Source: Bradyrhizobium sp. 4 (GTDB lineage: Bacteria > Pseudomonadota > Alphaproteobacteria > Rhizobiales > Xanthobacteraceae). From it: a DNA stretch of 64,000 nucleotides. The notes beneath the pieces are model-generated. The model saw nothing but the letters and a program-made list of their open reading frames with translations, was not told where the DNA came from and did not search any database. The stretch covers positions 992,001 through 1,056,000 of the forward strand of contig NZ_CP064686.1 in the NCBI RefSeq assembly GCF_023100905.1, in the 5' to 3' direction. Numbering within the stretch: position 1 is the first letter of the stretch; each line of letters begins with the position of its first letter. Positions 54,853-63,946 of the stretch are shown here, piece by piece. Made by a program: the position numbers and the translations under genes.

Positions 54853-56088
54853 ATGGGTGGTACCTCCGTCATCGATCAGTTCCTGGAAACCTTCACCCGC
54901 TACATTGATTCCGGGTTTGGCCTCGTCGGAGGCGAAGTGAGCTATCTCGCTACGACGCTGGCCGCGATCGACCTCACGCTCGCGGGCCTGTTCTGGTCCT
55001 TTGGCACTGATGAGGAGATTCTTGCCCGGCTCGTCAAGAAGACATTGTTTGTCGGCGTCTTTGCATATCTCATCGGCAACTGGAACAGCCTTGCCCGCAT
55101 CGTCTTCGAGAGCTTTGCAGGCCTTGGGCTAAAAGCCTCAGGCACAAGCCTGTCGTCGGCAGATTTTCTGCGGCCAGGCCGTATCGCGCAAGTGGGGCTT
55201 GATGCCGGCCGCCCCATCCTCGACTCGATCTCGGGGCTCATGGGTTATGTCAGCTTCTTCGAGAATTTCGTGCAGATCGTGGTCCTGCTGTTCGCCTGGA
55301 TTGTGGTGCTGTTAGCCTTCTTTATTCTCGCCATCCAGCTTTTCGTCACGCTTATCGAGTTCAAGCTGACGACACTTTCGGGCTTCGTTCTGATCCCCTT
55401 TGGCCTGTTCGGCAAGACCGCCTTTGCGGCCGAGCGCGTGCTGGGTAATGTCATTTCCTCCGGCGTCAAGGTCCTGGTCCTTGCCGTCATTGTCGGCGTC
55501 GGTTCGAGCTTGTTCCCGCAGTTCACGGCAGGCTTCGGCGGCAACCAGCCGACCATCGAGAACGCGATGGCACTGGTGCTCGGTGCGCTCACACTTCTGG
55601 GACTCGGGATTTTCGGGCCCGGTGTTGCCAACGGCATCGTCTCCGGAGGTCCGCAGCTTGGCGCCGGGAGCGCTGTCGGGACGGGCATCGCCGCCGGTGG
55701 CGTTGTTGCGGCTGGCGCAGGTCTTGCCGCCGGCGCGGCCGGTCTCGCGGGCAGCGCGATTGCTGGCGCGGCACGTGGAGGCAGCGCGATTGCAAGTGGT
55801 ACGACGAGCGTGTCGCGAGCGGGGAGCTTGTCCGGCGCAGAGGCAAGTGCATCAGGTGCGGCTAGTCCTTTACGTTCGCTCGCCGCTGGTCTTGGTGGAT
55901 CGTCGAGCCATGCCGGTCGGGAAGAGGGGGACTCTTCCGCCGCGGCTTCCGACGCGCCCCCTTGGGTTCGCCGGATGAAGCGGGGGCAGACGATCAGCCA
56001 TGGCGCATCAGCGGCTACCCACGCGATCCGTTCGGGCGATCACGGCGGAGGCGGCGGATCTGTCGACCTCTCCCAACAGGACCGCTGA
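54853..56088 (+). CDS. trbL: P-type conjugal transfer protein TrbL (VirB6-like)
   Basis: 411 residues with about six membrane helices in the first 270 residues (e.g. IVVLLFAWIVVLLAFFILAI, GFVLIPFGLFGKTAFAAERV) and a Gly/Ala/Ser-rich soluble tail. Polytopic inner-membrane part of the channel. It starts three bases after trbK. Intact. Confidence 0.92.
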   Translation: MGGTSVIDQFLETFTRYIDSGFGLVGGEVSYLATTLAAIDLTLAGLFWSFGTDEEILARLVKKTLFVGVFAYLIGNWNSLARIVFESFAGLGLKASGTSLSSADFLRPGRIAQVGLDAGRPILDSISGLMGYVSFFENFVQIVVLLFAWIVVLLAFFILAIQLFVTLIEFKLTTLSGFVLIPFGLFGKTAFAAERVLGNVISSGVKVLVLAVIVGVGSSLFPQFTAGFGGNQPTIENAMALVLGALTLLGLGIFGPGVANGIVSGGPQLGAGSAVGTGIAAGGVVAAGAGLAAGAAGLAGSAIAGAARGGSAIASGTTSVSRAGSLSGAEASASGAASPLRSLAAGLGGSSSHAGREEGDSSAAASDAPPWVRRMKRGQTISHGASAATHAIRSGDHGGGGGSVDLSQQDR

Positions 56089-56135
56089 CGCTTCACATCG
56101 ACCATTTCCATTCCTGAGCATCTTGAGGTCAAACA

Positions 56136-56816
56136 ATGTTCAAACGATCGGCCGTTCACTATGGCCGCATGCCGGAGCCTGTCACTCCGTATCAACGCGC
56201 CGCCCAGCTCTGGGATGATCGTATTGGGTCTGCGCGCGTCCAGGCCAAAAACTGGCGCCTGATGGCGTTTGCCTCCCTCTTCCTGTCCGCTGGTTTTGCC
56301 GCCGCCCTGGTCTGGCAATCCGTACACGGGACGATCACGCCCTGGGTGGTTCAGGTCGATCAATTGGGGGAAGCTAAGACTGTCGCTCCGGCAAATGCCA
56401 GCTACCAACCGACCGACCCTCAAGTCGCTTTTCACCTGGCGCGGTTCATCGAGCAGGTGCGTGGTCTGCCGATGGACGCCATCGTACTGCGCGAAAACTG
56501 GCTGCGCGCCTACGATTTCACGACGGATCGCGGTGCCGCGGCGCTCAACGATTATGCCCGCAATAACGATCCATTTGCCAAGCTTGGCAAAACGCAAGTC
56601 GCAATCGAAGTCTCGAGCGTTATCCGGGCCTCGCCTGAGAGCTTTCGTCTGGCCTGGATCGAGCGGCGCTACGACAACGGTCAGCTTGCCGCAACCGAGC
56701 GGTGGAGCGCAATTCTCACCATTATTCTCGAAATGCCGCGCGATCTGGACCGCTTACGGAAAAATCCGCTCGGTATCTATGTCAATGCCATTAACTGGTC
56801 GAAGGAGCTGGGCTAA
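56136..56816 (+). CDS. trbF: Conjugal transfer protein TrbF (VirB8-like)
   Basis: 226 residues: a short cytoplasmic part, one membrane helix (FASLFLSAGFAAALVW) and a periplasmic VirB8 domain (LRENWLRAYDFTTDRGAAAL, then FRLAWIERRYDNGQLAATER). Assembly scaffold of the mating channel. A 47-base gap after trbL is the largest in this operon. Confidence 0.92.
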   Translation: MFKRSAVHYGRMPEPVTPYQRAAQLWDDRIGSARVQAKNWRLMAFASLFLSAGFAAALVWQSVHGTITPWVVQVDQLGEAKTVAPANASYQPTDPQVAFHLARFIEQVRGLPMDAIVLRENWLRAYDFTTDRGAAALNDYARNNDPFAKLGKTQVAIEVSSVIRASPESFRLAWIERRYDNGQLAATERWSAILTIILEMPRDLDRLRKNPLGIYVNAINWSKELG

Positions 56817-56818
56817 CA

Positions 56819-57793
56819 ATGCCGTCATCTTGCATCTTTATGTCGAAGAGCATCCGGCCAGGCTTGCCTTTCGCTCTTCTGATCTGCGTGTCTAGCCTTG
56901 GCGGTTGCGCTACGTTCAAGCCCCCGCAGATCAGCTATGACATCGACCTTCTTCCCGCGCCAGACTTGCCGGCACCTGCCGACGATCGGCCGCGGCCGCT
57001 GCATGTGCCGCCAGCCTGGAAGCCAACACGCGGCGGCAAGAACGCGGAAGCCAAGGAACCCGCCGAGCGCATTGCGGCAGCCAATGATGCTTCACGTGTG
57101 CAGCCTCGCAAAGCGGGCTACTTCAACGCCGTGCAGGTGTTTTCCTATAGCCCGGGGGCTCTGTATCAGGTTTACGCTGCGCCTGGGCAGATTACCGACC
57201 TTGCCCTCGAACCTGGTGAGCAGCTGATCGGCTCAGGACCGGTCGCCGCAGGCGACACCGTGCGTTGGGTTGTCGGTGATACCGAAAGCGGCAATGGCGA
57301 CACACGCCGTGTCCACATCATGGTCAAGCCGACGCGACCGTCGATTGAGACCAATCTCATCGTCAACACCGATCGCCGTACTTATCTCATCGAACTCCGC
57401 TCCCGCGAAAAGCCCTACATGCCATCGGTGGCATGGTTTTATCCGGCGCAACGGGGTGCGCACGGTGAAACGCTCCCGCCGACACCCTTCATTCCGGATC
57501 AGGCAGCACGCCGCTATCGTTACGCCATCGAGGGGGACAGCCCACCCTGGCGCCCCGTCAACGCCTATGACGACGGCCGCAAGGTCTATGTCGAGTTCTC
57601 GCCCGGCATCGGCCAAGGAGAGATGCCGCCGCTGTTTGTGATCGGACCTGACGGCAAGACCGAGCTCGTCAACTATCGTGCTTTCGGTAATGTCCTGATC
57701 GTCGACCGGCTGTTCGCAGCCGCGGAGCTGAGATTGGGCGAGGAGCACCAGCAGAAGGTCAGGATCGTCCGCACCGACGGGAGGTCGCTGTGA
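56819..57793 (+). CDS. trbG: Conjugal transfer protein TrbG (VirB9-like)
   Basis: 324 residues. Signal sequence ends in a lipobox-like LGGC (..LLICVSSLGGCATF). The VirB9/CagX body contains RKAGYFNAVQVFSYSPGALY and DGRKVYVEFSPG near the C terminus. It is a part of the outer-membrane core. An internal ATG at 56840 may be the real start, as it gives a more normal signal peptide. Confidence 0.92.
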   Translation: MPSSCIFMSKSIRPGLPFALLICVSSLGGCATFKPPQISYDIDLLPAPDLPAPADDRPRPLHVPPAWKPTRGGKNAEAKEPAERIAAANDASRVQPRKAGYFNAVQVFSYSPGALYQVYAAPGQITDLALEPGEQLIGSGPVAAGDTVRWVVGDTESGNGDTRRVHIMVKPTRPSIETNLIVNTDRRTYLIELRSREKPYMPSVAWFYPAQRGAHGETLPPTPFIPDQAARRYRYAIEGDSPPWRPVNAYDDGRKVYVEFSPGIGQGEMPPLFVIGPDGKTELVNYRAFGNVLIVDRLFAAAELRLGEEHQQKVRIVRTDGRSL

Positions 57794-58992
57794 CTGATAA
57801 GGGTGAAGCGGATGATACAGCAAAGGATGCATCGCAGCCCAAGCGTCCGGAGCACATTGCCGAAACCTTGCGGCTACGCCCAGAACCGCCGCAAGTTGCG
57901 CGTCTGTCGCGCAAGGTCCTTGCAGGTGGCAGCGCCTGTGTGCTCGTGCTGATCTGTGGTGCGATATTCTGGGCTTTGCAGGAGAGGCGCTCGACACGGC
58001 CTGCTGCCGAGGAGCTCTACGCAACCGACCACCACAACGTCGCCGATCAGCTTGCGACCTTGCCGAAGGATTATACCGAGGTCCCAAAGGACGTGCCGCG
58101 TCTTGGACCGCCGTTGCCCGGCGATCTTGGACGGCCGATCGCCGCAGCACAAGGCTCGTCGGCAAGTCCGCTCGGTATGGACGCGGAGCAGCAGCGCGTC
58201 AATCAGGAGAGCGAGGCGGCGCGCACCAGCAAGGTGTTTGCGAGCACAAACGTCCGCCCATCGAGCGCTGCAACGTCGGCCAATGAAGCTCCTTCAAACG
58301 GGTCGACATCGAGCGACGAAGCGTTTGCCCAGAATGGCCAGGACCGAAAGCTAGCCTTCGTCAGCGCTTCCGTTGATCGCCGGACAACCAGCCCCGATCG
58401 GCTCACAAGGCCCACTTCGCCCTTCGTGGTCCAGGCCGGGACCGTCGTTCCAGCTGCTCTCATTACCGGCATCAGGTCTGACCTGCCAGGCCAGATCACG
58501 GCGCAAGTCACCGAAGCGGTGTATGATTCCCCTACCGGTCGCGCCCGGCTTATTCCCCAGGGAGCCAGGTTGATCGGCACATACGATAGTCAGATCGCAT
58601 TCGGCCAATCGCGCGTGCTGCTGGTATGGACCCGCTTGATCATGCCCAATGGTCGGTCGATCGTGCTGGAGCGGCAGCCCGGCGCGGACGCAGCCGGTTA
58701 CTCCGGTCTTGAGGATGAGGTCGACAACCACTGGAACGAGCTCTTGGGCGCAGCAGCGCTCTCGACGCTGCTCGCCGTTGGTACTGAGGTGAATTCGGGT
58801 GCGGACAGCGGTAGCACGAACAGCGACGTCATTGCCGCGCTACGACGCGGAGCTGGGGATTCGATCAACCAAACCGGCCACCAATTGGCACGCCGCAACC
58901 TCAACATCCAGCCGACATTGACGATCCGTCCCGGTTTCCCGGTACGGGTGATCGTCAATCGTGACCTGGTGCTTGAGCCGTACAGGGGATGA
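57790..58992 (+). CDS. trbI: Conjugal transfer protein TrbI (VirB10-like)
   Basis: 400 residues with one membrane helix (VLAGGSACVLVLICGAIFWA), a variable Pro/Ser linker and a C-terminal VirB10 domain (ITAQVTEAVYDSPTGRARLI, then GTYDSQIAFGQSRVLLVWTR). It spans from inner membrane to the outer core. GTG start overlaps the trbG stop. A decayed fragment of another trbI lies at 63160-63370. Confidence 0.93.
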   Translation: MTDKGEADDTAKDASQPKRPEHIAETLRLRPEPPQVARLSRKVLAGGSACVLVLICGAIFWALQERRSTRPAAEELYATDHHNVADQLATLPKDYTEVPKDVPRLGPPLPGDLGRPIAAAQGSSASPLGMDAEQQRVNQESEAARTSKVFASTNVRPSSAATSANEAPSNGSTSSDEAFAQNGQDRKLAFVSASVDRRTTSPDRLTRPTSPFVVQAGTVVPAALITGIRSDLPGQITAQVTEAVYDSPTGRARLIPQGARLIGTYDSQIAFGQSRVLLVWTRLIMPNGRSIVLERQPGADAAGYSGLEDEVDNHWNELLGAAALSTLLAVGTEVNSGADSGSTNSDVIAALRRGAGDSINQTGHQLARRNLNIQPTLTIRPGFPVRVIVNRDLVLEPYRG

Positions 58993-59237
58993 GAATGGAT
59001 AAGCTTAAACTCGGTGCAATTGAAGACGACAAGCCAGTTAAGGTGACGCACGAACTACCCGCGGGCATCCACCGGGATCTCGTGGCTTATGCCGAGGTCC
59101 TTGCCCAGGAGACGGCGCAGCCGATCGCGGATCCCGCCAAACTGATCGCGCCCATGTTGGCGCGGTTCATGGCAGCCGATAGAAAATTCCGGAATGTCCG
59201 ACGAGCGCGTCAGCGTTCGAACGCGGACGAGGGATAG
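58989..59237 (+). CDS. DUF2274 family protein, last gene of the trb operon
   Basis: 82 residues beginning MRMDKLKLGAIEDDKPVKVT, the DUF2274 pattern (PAGIHRDLVAYAEVLAQETA), regularly placed after trbI in such operons. Ribbon-helix-helix-like in predicted fold; role unknown. ATG overlaps the trbI stop (ATGA). Its 3' end overlaps the convergent LysR gene by 28 bases. Confidence 0.88.
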   Translation: MRMDKLKLGAIEDDKPVKVTHELPAGIHRDLVAYAEVLAQETAQPIADPAKLIAPMLARFMAADRKFRNVRRARQRSNADEG

Positions 59238-60163
59238 CGCTCGGAGAGCATTTTCAGGAAGGCCGCGAGGGCAGGGTTTTCGTTGTCGGCTCGCCAGTAT
59301 GCGGAGAAATCGAACCGGCTCGAACCGGAGCCGTCGCGCAGCTCTCGGTAGACCAGGCCTGCATAGTTGATGCCCATGTCAGATTCCAGCACCAGGCTGA
59401 TTCCCCCGTTCATGCTGATCAGGCTATTGATGATGCCGCGGCTGACGTCGTGACGCTCGATCTTGGGTCGATCCTCAGGCGAGACAAGCTTGGAAATCAA
59501 AAGATCTTCAAACTCCTTTCCGGGATCGTAGTAGCTCAGCAGCACCGTCTCGCCGCGCAGGTCGGTCCAGTAGACAGTATCGCGCTCGCTGAGGGGATGA
59601 TCGTGATGGAGGGCGACAAGAACACGCTCGCTCCATAGCGACGTCGTTTGATTGTCGAGCAAAGGGAAGTGTCCTGTGACGATCACGACATCGAGAACGC
59701 CATTTCGAAGTGCCGTCCCCAAGCGTGTTCGTGATCGTTCGACCGTCTCGAGTTCGATGTACGGGAATCGCTGCCTGAAATCCAGCAAGCTGGTCTGCAG
59801 GTTGCCAATAGAAAGTGAGGTGCAGAATCCGACACCCAGCCGCCCGGCCTCGCTGTTCCGAACCGCCCTCGCGCTCGCTATCAGACCGTCGAACTCCTCC
59901 AGGATTGTCCTTGCCGCGCGAAGAACATTGCGGCCTGCCTTCGTTGGGCGCACACCGCCACTAAAGCGCTCAAAAATCGCAATTCCCAAGTGATGTTCAA
60001 TCTCGCTGACCCTTCGGCTGAGGCTCGATTGTTGTAGTCTGAGCAATTCCGCCGCTTGACGAAGGCTGCCACAATCAGCCGCAGCCACGGCGGATCGCAG
60101 GTGCTTCAAATCAAGCGCTTTGCCGGCCTGAAGAGAAGGCCTTGATCGAAGGAAATCGTGCAT
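59210..60163 (-). CDS. LysR-type transcriptional regulator
   Basis: 317 residues. N-terminal winged helix-turn-helix (DLKHLRSAVAAADCGSLRQA, then LLRLQQSSLSRRVSEIEHHL) and a C-terminal periplasmic-binding-like effector domain (VVIVTGHFPLLDNQ, YYDPGKEFEDLLIS). A gene of this kind often stands opposite the end of trb operons in rhizobial elements. Its targets are unknown; it could respond to a host or metabolic compound. Intact. Confidence 0.88.
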   Translation of the reverse strand: MHDFLRSRPSLQAGKALDLKHLRSAVAAADCGSLRQAAELLRLQQSSLSRRVSEIEHHLGIAIFERFSGGVRPTKAGRNVLRAARTILEEFDGLIASARAVRNSEAGRLGVGFCTSLSIGNLQTSLLDFRQRFPYIELETVERSRTRLGTALRNGVLDVVIVTGHFPLLDNQTTSLWSERVLVALHHDHPLSERDTVYWTDLRGETVLLSYYDPGKEFEDLLISKLVSPEDRPKIERHDVSRGIINSLISMNGGISLVLESDMGINYAGLVYRELRDGSGSSRFDFSAYWRADNENPALAAFLKMLSERYPSSAFER

Positions 60164-60226
60164 CCTTAAAGCTCAACCAGAGGGCTCCGATATGTGCGCC
60201 AATGCCGCGCCCTTCTTGCTTCAGGG

Positions 60227-60859
60227 TTAAGCCGCCGCTCGGATGACTGGAGCCCAGAGCACCGGACCCAAGATCCGCCCTCTCTTGCGGATACGCTCCA
60301 GAGCATCGGTCGATACCTCAAGATAGCCGGCCATGGCAGTGGTATTTCCGAGAGGATGAGCTTTTCCGATCGGGCGGAGAGGCCAGGCCGCGCGCCTAAG
60401 AATGCGTTCCATCCGCGCGTCGGTGACAGTGACAATTTCGGTCAAGCCGATGGAAAGGCCGAACTCAATCATTCCCGCAAACAGCTCGTACGTGGCAGCG
60501 GCAAGCCCGCCACTCGCCTTCGGCGCATCTGGAGGAACATCGAGCGCAAATCGGCTGCTTTCCCAGATCCGGTCGCTTCGTGGCACCGGTTGCCCGTCCA
60601 GCAGAATCGGGAACGTGTCTCTCAGCATGGTCGGACCGGTCGAAGGCAAAAGCCGGACGCAACCTTGGATATTTGCGGCAGTCGAGCGGTTCAGTAGATG
60701 CACTGGTCGAAGGACATCGAACTCGTCGAGCTCCATCTCGCCGGTGGCCTCGACGTTCCAGTCGAGGCGCTGTTTGAAAACGCGGTAGCGCAGCCGGTGC
60801 ATCTCGGCGAGATCATGTACGAAGTCGCCGTAGTACTCCGGCGTGATGAGCTGCATCAT
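60227..60859 (-). CDS. traI: N-acyl-homoserine lactone synthase TraI (LuxI family)
   Basis: 210 residues. LuxI-family landmarks: RYRVFKQRLDWNVE (the conserved Arg and Trp), ELDEFDVLRPVHLL, and a central GCVRLLPSTGPTMLRDTFP. It makes the acyl-homoserine lactone that activates TraR. ATG 60859 was chosen because GGGGA lies six bases upstream; the frame is open to 60913 without a better site. A lux-box-like repeat lies 54 bases before the ATG. Same strand as traR, 94 bases downstream of it. Confidence 0.92.
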   Translation of the reverse strand: MMQLITPEYYGDFVHDLAEMHRLRYRVFKQRLDWNVEATGEMELDEFDVLRPVHLLNRSTAANIQGCVRLLPSTGPTMLRDTFPILLDGQPVPRSDRIWESSRFALDVPPDAPKASGGLAAATYELFAGMIEFGLSIGLTEIVTVTDARMERILRRAAWPLRPIGKAHPLGNTTAMAGYLEVSTDALERIRKRGRILGPVLWAPVIRAAA

Positions 60860-60912
60860 GCTCGTCCCCTGCTCGGTTTCGGCAATCAAACAGCCAAGCC
60901 GAGGCAAGCGCA

Positions 60913-60932
60913 TCCTGTGTAGTTGCCCAGGT
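60913..60932 (-). promoter_or_regulatory. Lux/tra-box-like inverted repeat upstream of traI
   Basis: On the minus strand ACCTGGGCAACTACACAGGA has arms CCTG and CAGG in the spacing of classical lux boxes (ACCTG-N10-CAGGT). It lies between traR and traI, where autoinduction by TraR-lactone would act. Confidence 0.55.
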
Positions 60933-60952
60933 GACCACCGAGGTTCGGGGCA

Positions 60953-61690
60953 CTATCTTCGAGACTTTGATTCGGTTAACAGCGCGATGGCCTGACGGAG
61001 CGAACTGACTCCGAGCTTCGCACGGGCGTTATCCAGGTGAAAGCCCGCAGTTCGCTCCGCAATGCCCAGAATGATCCCGATTTCACCGGCTGTTTTGCCA
61101 CGCGCGGACCATTCGAGACATTCAAACTCACGAGGAGATAGCACGGCCCCACCGACCATGCGATCTATCGTCCAGAACCGCCTTGCATGCGCATGGAAAA
61201 AGCTTGCGATTAGCCGCAGGCTCTCGGCGTGCTCGACCAACGAGCGCTCGAAACCAGTTCGACGCTCGTCCGTGGCAAAGCTTAGCGCAGCGATCGCGCC
61301 CTTCCCATCGTGAATTGGCAGTGAAAATCCGCAACGAATCCCATATTTGGCGGCTTCCTCGAACAGCGCGCGTTCGGAATCCGACTGGCTTTGTGGTTCG
61401 TATCCAAGTCCCCATCGAAAGGGCCTAGGCGCGGCGATGGCCTGACGCACCACTGGATCGACGGACTCGTATCCGCGCTGCAAGTACAGAGCGGTCCAGG
61501 AGGATGGATATGTTGAGATCAGGTTGGGAGCACCACCGGGTCTGCGGGGCAGAGCAAGATATGCGAAGTATGACAATTTGAGCGCGGCGGTGATATCGGC
61601 CATGCTCTGCCGAGCGGCATCTGGGTGTGTGCTTTCGCTCAATCGCTCAGCAAATTTTTGGAAAACGCGATCCATCGTCGATGAACCCAC
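60953..61690 (-). CDS. traR: LuxR-family quorum-sensing regulator TraR
   Basis: About 245 residues. N-terminal autoinducer-binding domain with the usual WTALYLQRGYESVDPVVRQA (conserved Tyr, Asp) and CGFSLPIHDGKGAIAALSFA. C-terminal LuxR helix-turn-helix: LSPREFECLEWSARGKTAGE, then IGIILGIAERTAGFHLDNAR. GTG 61690 has GGGAGG five bases upstream; ATG 61675 is an alternative. It should switch on traI, trb and fseA and is expected to be held back by QseM. Confidence 0.92.
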   Translation of the reverse strand: MGSSTMDRVFQKFAERLSESTHPDAARQSMADITAALKLSYFAYLALPRRPGGAPNLISTYPSSWTALYLQRGYESVDPVVRQAIAAPRPFRWGLGYEPQSQSDSERALFEEAAKYGIRCGFSLPIHDGKGAIAALSFATDERRTGFERSLVEHAESLRLIASFFHAHARRFWTIDRMVGGAVLSPREFECLEWSARGKTAGEIGIILGIAERTAGFHLDNARAKLGVSSLRQAIALLTESKSRR

Positions 61691-61764
61691 GGGCCTCCCT
61701 CGTAAGCGCTAGTCGCGGAACCGGATCCAGCATCGTGCCGACATTGGACTGATGACAATTAACC

Positions 61765-62050
61765 TGAGGGCGGCGCTTCGATTGCGGCTAATGCTGGCGA
61801 GGTCTTCACGTCGAGCGAAACGATCGCGAAGATCAAGGAACCCAAACCGCCTGAATGGACGCAGCTGCGAGACACCAAGATCCTCTTCACCTGTCTGCAT
61901 CTGGCACCGGAGCAGGCCAAGGGCCTCATGAAATCTGGATGCACGACAATCGCCTACGCAACTGTAACTGAAGCGTATGGAGGGCTCCCCCCGCTTGTTC
62001 TGATGAACGAAGTTGCAAGCAGGCCCGCAATCAACCCGGCAGGCGAAGCA
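61765..62050 (+). pseudogene. Alanine dehydrogenase fragment
   Basis: One frame gives EGGASIAANAGEVFTSSETI, then AKIKEPKPPEWTQLRDTKIL and FTCLHLAPEQAKGLMKSGCT, closely like the N-terminal half of alanine dehydrogenase (VKVKEP...LFTYLHLA..). No start is present, and after LMNEVASRPAINPAGEA the homology ends before the NAD domain. Confidence 0.75.
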
Positions 62051-62144
62051 CCCACAGGCTACACTCGCGAAGCGCGCCTCGATAATGCTGCCTTGGGCCA
62101 GCGGCTTTGCTTCCCGTTGTGTTCGTTGCTTCGTCGAGAACCGC

Positions 62145-62762
62145 CTATGTGATAGTCGGGCCTTCGGCTGGCGGAAACACAATGCGGTCGTCCGTGCGGC
62201 AATAGGAATCAACGAACATTCGTCCGACTGGGTGATAGCGTTCCATATGCACGCGCATGGTTTCGTGATCCCATAGTTCGTCGCGGACATGGAAGTGGAT
62301 CCCTTCGCCCAAGATGAGTCGTCGAGTGTCACCAACGTCGATTGCCTTCCAGGTCTTGCACTCCATCGCCCATGGCGCATCAGCAAGCCTTGGTGGCGCA
62401 ATGCCGGTCGAGGACGCAAGCTTTAGCCCGAAATAATTCGGCTCGCCGATTTCGGGCGGAAAGTCGCCACTGGTCTCATGCATACTGCGCGCAAGTGGCT
62501 CGTCGGCCATGTTGACCACGAACTCGCCGGTACGCTGGATGTTTGAGAGTGTGTCCTTGATTCGCCCGTCGGGCCGCTTGCCGAGCGAGATGATGCAAAG
62601 CGGAGGGGTATCGCAATATACATTGAAAAAGCTGAAAGGCGCTGCATTGACTATGCCGCTGGGGCCGACCGATGTCACCCAGGCGATTGGTCGCGGCAAC
62701 ACAAAGGAGGTCAAGAGCTTGTAGCGATCGCGGGGCGAGAGATCAGCAGCCGCATATTGCAT
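62145..62762 (-). CDS. Flavin reductase-like domain protein
   Basis: 205 residues of the FMN-binding split-barrel flavin reductase family: RDRYKLLTSFVLPRPIAWVT (conserved PRPIAW), SPFSFF-like APFSFFNVYCDTPP, and TGEFVVNMADEPLARSM. It probably binds FMN and reduces flavin or acts as a flavoprotein with an unknown partner. It is not linked in operon to its neighbours. Intact. Confidence 0.88.
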   Translation of the reverse strand: MQYAAADLSPRDRYKLLTSFVLPRPIAWVTSVGPSGIVNAAPFSFFNVYCDTPPLCIISLGKRPDGRIKDTLSNIQRTGEFVVNMADEPLARSMHETSGDFPPEIGEPNYFGLKLASSTGIAPPRLADAPWAMECKTWKAIDVGDTRRLILGEGIHFHVRDELWDHETMRVHMERYHPVGRMFVDSYCRTDDRIVFPPAEGPTIT

Positions 62763-63159
62763 GTTTTAGATCCTGGTCTCTATTCCAATTGTTGTAACTT
62801 CACCAAAGCAGTTTTGGGGGCGGTTTCGCATTCGGAACGGCCACGGAGGTTCCGGCGGAGAAGGGGCGTATACACATAGTTGTTGAACCGTGGCTCATTT
62901 CAGCATTGTCTAGTCGCGGCCTTTAAAAGCAACTACGAATGAGATATTGCATGGCAATAGCTTGTACCGTATTCAGAAGTGCGAGGCAAATTGCATCGAG
63001 ACGTTTTAGCTGACGCGGTGAAGCTCATCGAATACTCGACCTCTTCGCGATTCATCTTTTCTCGGCCCGAACATCCATGCGACGACGAAGACGCGCGTTG
63101 GGTCATACTTGTGGCATCAGCTTGAGCTCGGCGCGGTGCTCCGACGGGAGCCGTGCCTG
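62763..63159. other. Unassigned region upstream of the flavin reductase
   Basis: About 400 bases without a supported gene; should contain the promoter of the flavin reductase gene on the minus strand. Confidence 0.35.
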
Positions 63160-63370
63160 TCGTATAGACAGCACGACCTTCACGACGCAAGTGACGGAAC
63201 CGGTGCACGATTCCCCCACCGGTCGAGCCGGCTCAGCCCGCCGGGAGCAAGGCTCCTCGGAACGTACGATAGCCAGGTGGCATTTGGCAGTCGCGCGTGC
63301 TGCTGGTCTGGACGCGGCTGATCGTGCCGAACGGGCGTTCGATCGCAGATGCGGCGGGCTACACCATCGT
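63160..63370 (+). pseudogene. Fragment of a second trbI
   Basis: Two frames read TTQVTEPVHDSPTGRA and PPGARLLGTYDSQVAFG, then SRACCWSG/LDAADRAERAF around the match to TrbI ITAQVTEAVYDSPTGRA...GARLIGTYDSQIAFG. It is about 70 codons with frameshifts. It is diverged from the trbI at 57790-58992, so it comes from another conjugation operon rather than a fresh duplication. Confidence 0.75.
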
Positions 63371-63659
63371 CCCATTGGCGCCCACTAACTGACTCCGCGA
63401 TACGCGTGCAACGGTCGTGCGCAGACCAACGAGCGAAGTCTCCTCCGTGACCAACGAGCGATGGCGGTCATCTCCCAGACCCAGACCTCGATTCAAAACT
63501 ACAGGCGTTCTTAGGGGCAATCGGCATAAATAAGATGTATTGACTTGCGATACGATGTGGTTTAATGATAAAATTTGCGATCGATACCGCATTTTTCGTT
63601 GCGCGCGTGGTTCCACGAAAATTTGGGGGCGATGCATGCAAATCCGACAGGAGGCGAGA
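63371..63659. other. Unassigned AT-richer gap
   Basis: No supported gene. AT content is higher around 63520-63600 than in the surroundings, and GACAGGAGGCGAGA ends the gap as the ribosome-binding site of the next gene. Confidence 0.35.
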
Positions 63660-63946
63660 ATGCGTAACAGCGTCCAAAAGCACCACGACCGTCCGTAAAG
63701 TGCTGCGCGATTTGCGGCGGAAAATTCGATCTGATCCGCCACTATTATTGGCGGACCGCCCTTTGCTCCAGGAAATGCGTCGACCGCTTCAGCACGCGGC
63801 GCGAGGCTGACCAAAAATGGCTTCGCTTTGCGCGAGGACTGGTACATGCCACCCAGACGCAGGCGGAGTTTGAAGGGAAGTCCTTAGAGGGCGAGTCCGT
63901 GAAATATCATCATGACTTTTACTCGGATGGGCCGTCCCTCCGTTGA
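63660..63946 (+). pseudogene. Small zinc-finger protein with a one-base frameshift
   Basis: ATG 63660 follows an excellent AGGAGG site and reads MRNSVQKHHDRP-stop. The next frame continues VKCCAICGGKFDLIRHYYWR, then TALCSRKCVDRFSTRREADQ and on to 63946. Restoring one base near 63697 gives a protein of about 95 residues with a CxxC...CxxxC zinc-finger pattern, like short Bradyrhizobium proteins. The long conserved second part suggests recent breakage or a recoding event. Confidence 0.6.
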
